In this document: one piece after another, positions 7,780 through 12,374 of the stretch
How the letters are laid out: each line of letters starts with the position of its first letter
Position numbering within the stretch: position 1 is the stretch's first letter
Source: Bacteroidales bacterium
GTDB taxonomy: Bacteria; Bacteroidota; Bacteroidia; Bacteroidales; UBA7960
Direction of reading: 5' to 3'
Length of the DNA: 12,374 nt
Assembly: GCA_003557965.1 (NCBI GenBank)
Contig: PWND01000272.1
Span: 1-12,374, forward strand
Position numbers and translations under genes: made by a program
The notes under the pieces: model-generated
The model's database searches: none
What the model was told of the DNA's origin: nothing
The model's input: only the letters and a program-made list of their open reading frames with translations

Positions 7780-9126
7780 TTAAAATTCTGATTTAAAGCC
7801 AATAAAAACACCATTAAATATTTTCGCGGCATAATTGTATATGGAATCATCGGGACCAAACATAAAGTGTGCACCCAGCGAAGCGGAAAGTTGGTCAGTA
7901 AGTCTCCATAAAACAGCAGGCCGTACCAGGTATTCTTCTGAAGTAATATTATAATACGCTGTTAATTCTGCATTAACAGTTTCATAAGCAAATTGCCTGT
8001 TAAGGCTTATCATGATAGCATGATTAGTTTTTTCCTGTTGGGAAAAAATTCTCCTGTTAAATAATTCCGACTGGTAATTAATCAATTTTTTTCCATATTC
8101 CATCTGGGCTGCCTGATCGTCACTTTCAGGAGCAACAGGTTCCACGATAGTTTTATAATCAATAGTATATTTACCCACATATTGCATTATTGCAATAATG
8201 TTAAAAATGCTTTTTTCTACTCCTGCAACATAGTAAAGATCAGGGTTTGGGATATGCATGTTTTTATGATAATCACTGGTATTATTGTATGCAATTTCTG
8301 CCCTGAATACAGAGTTTTGCAATGGCAGTTCAAAATCTGCTCCTATAGTATGTTTTTTGTAAAAATCAGGTAAGTAGTCAATTCTAACTACAGGAAAAAA
8401 TTGGATATTTTCTACTCTAAATCCATAAAAAGGGTCATAACCATGGAAGTATGAAAAAGAAAATCCTGCTACAGGATAATTAAAGTTCAACCTGGCTCCA
8501 AAGCTTCCATTTTTGAATTCTGTATCCGGCATTGATGGTTGGTTAAACCGGGCTTCAGATCCCATTTGAAATAAGTCATACCTGTAATTTGACTGACGAA
8601 AAACAGGAATAAAAACAAGGTCAATTTCTGAGTTATCAGTTATCGAAACCCTTGATCTAAGCAAAAAGCTAGACATTCGCTGGTCGTCAAAATCAGGAGT
8701 CAGTAAAAAATAATCATAAGGGGTAATATTATCCGTAGGATTATATCCGTCCGTTCTGCCCCAGGCAACAACCTGGTTGCCGACAAAAAACGAAAAGTTT
8801 GGCGATCTGTAAGCTGCATAGGCTTCTTTTAAATCAACAACTGTTTTTCTTTTATTAAAAAACATTCCTTCGCGCACTCTTAAGTCAGCATAAAAAAATG
8901 TACTTCCTCTTGAAAGCCTGGTTTGTAAAGAAATTTCGCCAAAAACAGAGCTGTAATCATAATCTTCTGCACCCCCATAAGCTATTCCCCTCCCATATCC
9001 GCCGATACTAATATCTGCTGTTTCATCAGTTTTTTCTGAATCTGCTGTAGCAGTTTCAAACAGTCCTTGTGAAAAAACATTAAAACTTAAAATCACAAAA
9101 ACAAAGCATAATAGACGTAGGTTCAT
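7780..9126 (-). CDS. Outer-membrane beta-barrel protein, DUF1302-like
   Basis: The 448-residue product begins with a signal peptide (cleavage near FNVFSQ, residues 15-20), followed by a short Thr/Asp/Glu-rich linker to about 38. From there the sequence alternates polar and aromatic residues, as transmembrane beta-strands do, and ends in Phe (GFKSEF), the usual C-terminal signal for outer-membrane barrels. The segment GNQVVAWGRTDGYNP at 116-130, followed by ITPYDY, resembles the DUF1302 family, whose members are often encoded beside MMPL transporters. It is the first gene of the cluster, with a leader of about 85 bases behind a TAnnTTTG element. It is inferred to be the outer-membrane partner of the transporter. 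A general porin is possible, but the tight coupling to the pump argues against this. The barrel call is firm; the DUF1302 resemblance is by eye. Confidence 0.82.
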   Translation of the reverse strand: MNLRLLCFVFVILSFNVFSQGLFETATADSEKTDETADISIGGYGRGIAYGGAEDYDYSSVFGEISLQTRLSRGSTFFYADLRVREGMFFNKRKTVVDLKEAYAAYRSPNFSFFVGNQVVAWGRTDGYNPTDNITPYDYFLLTPDFDDQRMSSFLLRSRVSITDNSEIDLVFIPVFRQSNYRYDLFQMGSEARFNQPSMPDTEFKNGSFGARLNFNYPVAGFSFSYFHGYDPFYGFRVENIQFFPVVRIDYLPDFYKKHTIGADFELPLQNSVFRAEIAYNNTSDYHKNMHIPNPDLYYVAGVEKSIFNIIAIMQYVGKYTIDYKTIVEPVAPESDDQAAQMEYGKKLINYQSELFNRRIFSQQEKTNHAIMISLNRQFAYETVNAELTAYYNITSEEYLVRPAVLWRLTDQLSASLGAHFMFGPDDSIYNYAAKIFNGVFIGFKSEF

Positions 9127-9184
9127 CTTGTTAAATAATAAATATTAATAATTATTTGTTTTGCTTGCAGCTTCAATACCAGGA

Positions 9185-9203
9185 AGGTTAGTGAAGTTAA
9201 CCT
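9185..9203 (-). repeat. Small inverted repeat in the leader of the outer-membrane protein gene
   Basis: AGGTTA (9185-9190) and TAACCT (9198-9203) are exact reverse complements separated by 7 bases. The repeat lies between the candidate -7 element and the start codon, so it would fold in the leader RNA or serve as a protein-binding site. It has no T-run for termination. Confidence 0.35.
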
Positions 9204-9217
9204 GAGACAAGCTTATA

Positions 9218-9225
9218 CAAAAATA
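9218..9225 (-). promoter_or_regulatory. Candidate -7 element of the barrel-MMPL-LolA operon promoter
   Basis: The minus strand reads TATTTTTG, a perfect match to the Bacteroidota TAnnTTTG consensus, about 92 bases upstream of the outer-membrane protein start. No TTG lies 19-21 bases upstream; that region is occupied by the palindrome at 9241-9258. A promoter that depends on an activator bound there would fit, but this is inference. Confidence 0.45.
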
Positions 9226-9240
9226 AGTCACGACTATGCA

Positions 9241-9258
9241 AAAAGTAGTTCTACTTTT
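9241..9258 (-). promoter_or_regulatory. Perfect palindrome: operator or weak terminator
   Basis: AAAAGTAGTTCTACTTTT has exact 8-base arms around a 2-base centre. It covers the expected -33 region of the candidate promoter at 9218-9225, which suits an operator for the transporter operon. Read on the minus strand it also ends in TTTTT, 33 bases after the AraC gene stop, so it could act as a weak intrinsic terminator for the upstream unit. The stem is AT-rich, which makes termination the poorer explanation. Confidence 0.45.
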
Positions 9259-9291
9259 AAAGTTCGGACTTGTATTTGTGGTTCAACTTTG

Positions 9292-10371
9292 TTAGGAAAG
9301 AAGTTTAGACTTATAGTCTGAAGGCGTAACACCTGTCACCTTCTTAAATACAGTGTAAAACGAAGATTTGCTGCTAAACCCGCATTCATAGCCTATTGCC
9401 TCTATTGAATATAGGTTCTTTTTGTCAGAAAGCTGTTTTTTTACTTCCTCAACCCTGTATTCATTAACAAATTGGAAAAAATTTTTCCCGATTTCAACAT
9501 TTAAAACTTCTGTAATTTGGTATTTGGGTATATTAATTTCTTTAGAAAGTTCGGTAAGGTCAAAATCAGGGTTAAGATATGGTTTTTCTTTGTTAAAGTA
9601 GTCCAATATCAATTTTTTTATTATGCTTTTCTTTGATTCGGTTAAAGAGGACTTTTTATATTTTTCTTTAGAATGCTTGTTGTTAGTTGGTTCAACATAA
9701 ACACTTTTTTGAATAAGGCCGTAAATACTAAAAACATATACAAAAAACAGCATCATTGAGTAAACAAACACAGGTGTTACCGGGAGAACAATTCTAAAAT
9801 ATATTGCTCCAATACCAATCAAAACTGCTATTCCGCAAAACACATTATATATAACTACCACAAATAAAAGCCAGTTCATTTTTCGGCCAACTTCAAGTGT
9901 AGAATACTCATTTTGCAGCTTTTTTCTGTGATTAACAACATAAACAGAACTAAGCGAGTTATAAGCCAGCCATGATATTAGTGAAGCTATTCCAAGTAAA
10001 AACCTGAACCATAGTGAAGAGTCATGGTCAAAAAATGATTTTAATGTGTATGGTTCTTGTAAAATATATGCGGTAATTTTGAACAACACAAAAGGCAAAA
10101 GATGCAAAAGCTGAATGTATTTCAGTTTAAAATCCTTTGATGTAAGAGACTTTACATAAAGAAAAAACGCCGGATTGAATAATAAAAACGAACTTGAGAG
10201 CAATGGTGCTCCAAAAATATTTATGTCAATAGCAGCACTAAAAAACTCAATAGCAAAAAGACATAGCCAGGCAGTTAATATCTGGTCAGAAACTGTTCTT
10301 TTGCTTTTTGTAAGCATTAAAACAGCAGCAAAGAGCCCATGTGATACGCCAAGCCATGCAATGGTTTCCAT
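9292..10371 (-). CDS. Membrane-anchored AraC-family transcriptional regulator
   Basis: The 359-residue product has two parts. Residues 1-222 contain about seven hydrophobic helices (near 3-20, 31-50, 56-75, 86-104, 121-138, 167-188, 195-220). A charged Lys/Ser-rich linker (223-250) leads to a C-terminal AraC domain at about 250-357, with one helix-turn-helix around DLTELSKEINIPKYQITEVL (271-290) and a second in IEAIGYECGFSSKSSFYTVF (323-342), closed by the family-typical TGVTPSDYK. The membrane part probably senses a signal in or across the inner membrane, and the cytoplasmic end binds DNA; this architecture is common in Bacteroidota but ligands are mostly unknown. The ATG at 10371 is the likely start, since an in-frame TAA lies just upstream. 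It follows the M14 peptidase gene by 23 bases, so it probably shares its transcript, and it lies 165 bases upstream of the transporter operon, a plausible target. Confidence 0.9.
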   Translation of the reverse strand: METIAWLGVSHGLFAAVLMLTKSKRTVSDQILTAWLCLFAIEFFSAAIDINIFGAPLLSSSFLLFNPAFFLYVKSLTSKDFKLKYIQLLHLLPFVLFKITAYILQEPYTLKSFFDHDSSLWFRFLLGIASLISWLAYNSLSSVYVVNHRKKLQNEYSTLEVGRKMNWLLFVVVIYNVFCGIAVLIGIGAIYFRIVLPVTPVFVYSMMLFFVYVFSIYGLIQKSVYVEPTNNKHSKEKYKKSSLTESKKSIIKKLILDYFNKEKPYLNPDFDLTELSKEINIPKYQITEVLNVEIGKNFFQFVNEYRVEEVKKQLSDKKNLYSIEAIGYECGFSSKSSFYTVFKKVTGVTPSDYKSKLLS

Positions 10372-10394
10372 TAAAGCATTGTTTTAAAATGTAA

Positions 10395-11888
10395 TTATTC
10401 TAACCTAAGAACGGGGTATGCCTTGCCTTCTTCTAGCAAATATTCAAATCCTTCGCGCTGAGCCAAACCTAACATTGACTGTGGCTCAAATATTAAAACT
10501 AAAAAATTAGCATGTAATTGTGCTATTGGAACAATAATATAGTCTTCTGATTGAACTTTAACTTTTCTCTTCTCAACTTGCGGATAAATGTTATCAAAAT
10601 TTTCAATCTCCGTTTCCTCTATGGAATTAATAAAGTATTTATATGCATCATTTTTACTTAAGTCAAATGCTTCTTCATAAAACACATTGTGTTTTTGAAG
10701 AATCTTCAGCAGCAAAGAGTCATTTGCCGGCACAAGGTATGCCTTAGGCATTTTTACTTCAGCAATTGGCTTTACAAGAGGGTGAAAGTTTTTAACTACA
10801 ACAGTTGTGTCCTCTCCTGTACGGGAAGAAGTTAGGGGCAATTTTAAAGGTGAACTGTTTTTAAAATGGTCCATTCTAATTGTTACTTTATTCCCCTTTT
10901 GTGAATTAATTAGCTTTTCGCGTGATTCATTAACTAACTCAACAACATCATAATGATTTTGCGTCAAAAAATTCAACAAAGCCACAATTGCCTCATACTG
11001 GCCTATAGTACGCCTTTCAAGGCCTTCAACAAATCCATCTTTACCATTTATGCCTTCATAAATAAAAGACATAGTATTCCTGATTGCAAAGCTCTGTCTC
11101 CCATCATTAATATCAACCGTTGAATACCTGGTTCTGCCTTCAGTAGGAACAGGCCCAACAAGATAATTGTGAAAACTAAAACCTTTAGCCGCCAAATGGT
11201 TTTCAATTTCTGGAAGTACATTATTCAAGGCAAAACTCCTGATTTGCTCTTCAACATTAATGTTAGTAGGTACTCCTACCTGAACATCAAAGTTTTTGAA
11301 CCCTCCAAACTCTTCCCAGGATTCTCTGTATGGAAAATATTCATGAATATCAACAGTAACATGAGGCAGTGTGTTTTGGAAAAGTCTTTGTATAGCCAAT
11401 GACTCGGGTGCATCTAATACAACATGATCACGATTAAGATCAAGATCCATAGCATTTCGTCTTTGATTTATATCAGCACCATCAGGATTTACCTGCGGAA
11501 CTATCCATATATCAGCAACATCAAGCCATTCTTGATATTTATTAATATCTCTAATTATTAGCAAAAGTGACTCTTTACTGCTTTGTTCGTTACCATGTTG
11601 CTGTCCAAAAAGTAAAATTCTTAATTTATTGTTTTCAGCTCCCGGTTTAGAGGCTTTAACAGCAATTATATCTTTACCTTCTACGCTATTGCCAATTATT
11701 TGGTAAGATAAAAAGTCGTAGTAATTTGCCACTTTTTTGGTAAACTCCAGCACTTCTTCCGAACTGGCCGGCTCTTTGAATTCCCTGAGAGCTGCCGGCG
11801 ACTCAAAATTTTGAGCAGATGTTACTGATGTGCTAAGAAAGAATAATAATGATAAAACAAGACTTGAGCTAAAACAGATGGTTTTCAT
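10395..11888 (-). CDS. Secreted M14-family zinc carboxypeptidase
   Basis: The 497-residue product has a signal peptide (about 1-25, ending SVTSA), so it works in the periplasm or outside. Residues about 40-310 form the M14 metallopeptidase domain. The zinc ligands are His98 and Glu101 in QHGNEQSSKE and, most likely, His182 in VDIHEYF. Substrate-contact motifs NPDG (134-137), RRN (143-145) and LDLNRD (149-154) are in the usual order, and Glu278 in FIYEGING is the probable catalytic glutamate. The remaining 180 or so residues form a second domain without a recognised motif. M14 enzymes remove C-terminal residues from peptides, and some cut cell-wall peptides, so the substrate could be dietary peptide or peptidoglycan; the sequence does not decide. 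It is the first gene of a unit with the AraC regulator and has a strong upstream promoter. All the expected active-site residues seem present. Confidence 0.9.
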   Translation of the reverse strand: MKTICFSSSLVLSLLFFLSTSVTSAQNFESPAALREFKEPASSEEVLEFTKKVANYYDFLSYQIIGNSVEGKDIIAVKASKPGAENNKLRILLFGQQHGNEQSSKESLLLIIRDINKYQEWLDVADIWIVPQVNPDGADINQRRNAMDLDLNRDHVVLDAPESLAIQRLFQNTLPHVTVDIHEYFPYRESWEEFGGFKNFDVQVGVPTNINVEEQIRSFALNNVLPEIENHLAAKGFSFHNYLVGPVPTEGRTRYSTVDINDGRQSFAIRNTMSFIYEGINGKDGFVEGLERRTIGQYEAIVALLNFLTQNHYDVVELVNESREKLINSQKGNKVTIRMDHFKNSSPLKLPLTSSRTGEDTTVVVKNFHPLVKPIAEVKMPKAYLVPANDSLLLKILQKHNVFYEEAFDLSKNDAYKYFINSIEETEIENFDNIYPQVEKRKVKVQSEDYIIVPIAQLHANFLVLIFEPQSMLGLAQREGFEYLLEEGKAYPVLRLE

Positions 11889-11912
11889 AAAATTTAGTTT
11901 TTATTGATTTTA

Positions 11913-11943
11913 CAAAAATAATAAAGAACACATATGCCCCCAA
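11913..11943 (-). promoter_or_regulatory. Promoter of the M14 peptidase-AraC unit
   Basis: On the minus strand, TTG (11943-11941) is followed after exactly 20 bases by TATTTTTG (11920-11913). Both elements and the spacing match the Bacteroidota sigma-factor consensus (TTG or TTTG, 19-21 bases, TAnnTTTG). Transcription would begin about 20 bases before the peptidase ATG. This is the best promoter match in the window. Confidence 0.65.
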
Positions 11944-11947
11944 TTCA

Positions 11948-11959
11948 AAATGTACATTT
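11948..11959 (-). promoter_or_regulatory. Perfect 12-bp palindrome, possible operator
   Basis: AAATGTACATTT is its own reverse complement and begins five bases upstream of the -33 TTG of the M14 promoter, a position typical of regulator-binding sites. AraC-type proteins usually bind direct repeats, so the neighbouring regulator is not an obvious ligand. AT-rich palindromes of this size also arise by chance. Confidence 0.3.
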
Positions 11960-12176
11960 GTGTCCATTTTATGGCGGATTTGTATTTGTTATTTGTAAAA
12001 TTATGTCTGGTTGTAGCCAAAGGTATATAAAATTATGATCTAAACCGCATTTACAGGCTATTTTAAGCACAAAACTACTAATTGCCCGGGCTGATGCCAG
12101 GCTAAACCTCAAAACAACCCACAAACCTCTATTTACAAACCTTTGAAGCTGATTGCACTCTATTACCAACTACAGT
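11960..12176. other. Intergenic stretch between M14 promoter and CRISPR array, no confident gene
   Basis: No recognisable protein, tRNA or rRNA gene is seen here. A minus-strand frame of 66 codons (12169-11969) is open but shows no family motif and no promoter. Its frame reads on beyond the TAA as Asn-Gly-His-Lys-Cys-Thr-Phe, which suggests either chance or a remnant of a longer or repeated sequence. An 8-base palindrome GCCCGGGC occurs at 12084-12091. On the side where a CRISPR leader would matter this is the distal end, so no leader function is expected. Confidence 0.4.
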
Positions 12177-12206
12177 ATTTGTCTTCCATTATGGTGCGAT
12201 TAAAAG
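12177..12206 (-). repeat. Degenerate terminal CRISPR repeat
   Basis: This copy matches the two intact repeats at 27 of 30 positions. The differences are plus-strand positions 5-7 (GTC in place of CAA), which fall near the 3' end of the repeat in the inferred transcript direction. It is the last repeat on this side; no further copy is found between it and the M14 gene. Confidence 0.88.
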
Positions 12207-12374
12207 AAACAATACAGAAAAGACAATACGTTGCCCAGATTGCATTTCAATTCCATTATGGTGCGATTAAAAGTGTTTATAACTTGCAACTTCTTGTGTT
12301 AAATCCTGCATTTCAATTCCATTATGGTGCGATTAAAAGGGGTTTCCAGTGTTGAAGCCAAAACCATAATCATC
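12177..12374 (-). CRISPR. Leader-distal end of a CRISPR array (three repeats visible, runs off right edge)
   Basis: Two identical 30-base repeats occur at 12244-12273 and 12310-12339. On the plus strand they begin ATTTCAATTCC and end GCGATTAAAAG. A third copy at 12177-12206 differs at three adjacent positions. Spacers are 37 bases (12207-12243) and 36 bases (12274-12309), plus at least 35 bases of a third running to the window edge. Read on the minus strand the repeat ends in GGAATTGAAAT, close to the ATTGAAA(C/G) 3' end common in type I-B and type III repeats. The array is therefore probably transcribed right to left, with the leader and any cas genes beyond the right edge. The decayed repeat then sits at the leader-distal end, where decay is normal. 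The subtype cannot be assigned without cas genes. Confidence 0.93.

Noticed and set aside
11960..11985. A stretch resembling a decayed CRISPR repeat (TCCATTTTATGGCGGATTT compared with the repeat core)
   Set aside because: It needs an insertion and a deletion to align, lies about 190 bases from the next repeat, and matches mostly at A/T positions; chance similarity is more likely.
12084..12139. Possible integron attC-like site around the GCCCGGGC palindrome
   Set aside because: No pair of RYYYAAC and GTTRRRY core sites flanks it, and no integrase or cassette genes are present.
12143..12355. Plus-strand open frame of 70 codons across the CRISPR array
   Set aside because: It is made of repeat and spacer sequence; the same short peptide recurs with each repeat, as expected for a CRISPR artefact.

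Overview
The window looks like a chromosomal segment of a free-living or environmental member of Bacteroidota, probably in or near Bacteroidales/Marinilabiliales. Four things point there: AT-rich DNA, start codons without Shine-Dalgarno sequences, several copies of the Bacteroidota -7 element TAnnTTTG, and the gene set itself (a bacterial GH3-family enzyme, secreted S9 and M14 peptidases, and an AraC regulator fused to a multi-helix membrane domain). The genus cannot be fixed from the sequence. All assignments come from reading the translated proteins by eye; no database search was run.

Left part (1-4115). A 5'-complete GH3-family gene runs leftwards off the window edge (854 to 1, minus strand). 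It is divergent from ispE (998-1822, plus), the CDP-ME kinase of the non-mevalonate isoprenoid pathway. After a 250-base gap with a long imperfect hairpin comes a secreted S9-family serine peptidase (2073-4115, plus) with an intact Ser/Asp/His triad.

Middle part (4188-9126, all minus). Four genes read in the order outer-membrane beta-barrel, 12-helix MMPL/RND transporter, periplasmic LolA-like protein, small secreted DUF2141 protein. Gaps of 10 and 12 bases join the first three tightly; the fourth follows after 84 bases with a weak terminator-like hairpin between. The arrangement suggests an envelope lipid (or other hydrophobic molecule) export system: an inner-membrane pump, a lipid-binding periplasmic protein and an outer-membrane partner. 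The substrate is unknown. The leader upstream carries a perfect 18-bp palindrome beside a perfect TAnnTTTG element.

Right part (9292-12374). A secreted M14 zinc carboxypeptidase and a membrane-anchored AraC regulator form a second minus-strand unit, 23 bases apart, behind a strong Bacteroidota-type promoter (TTG-N20-TATTTTTG). The regulator lies directly upstream of the transporter operon and is a natural candidate to control it. The window ends in the leader-distal tail of a CRISPR array: one decayed and two intact 30-base repeats, with the array continuing off the right edge. No cas gene is visible. The roughly 230 bases between the M14 promoter and the array hold no convincing gene, but may be part of a dispersed element.
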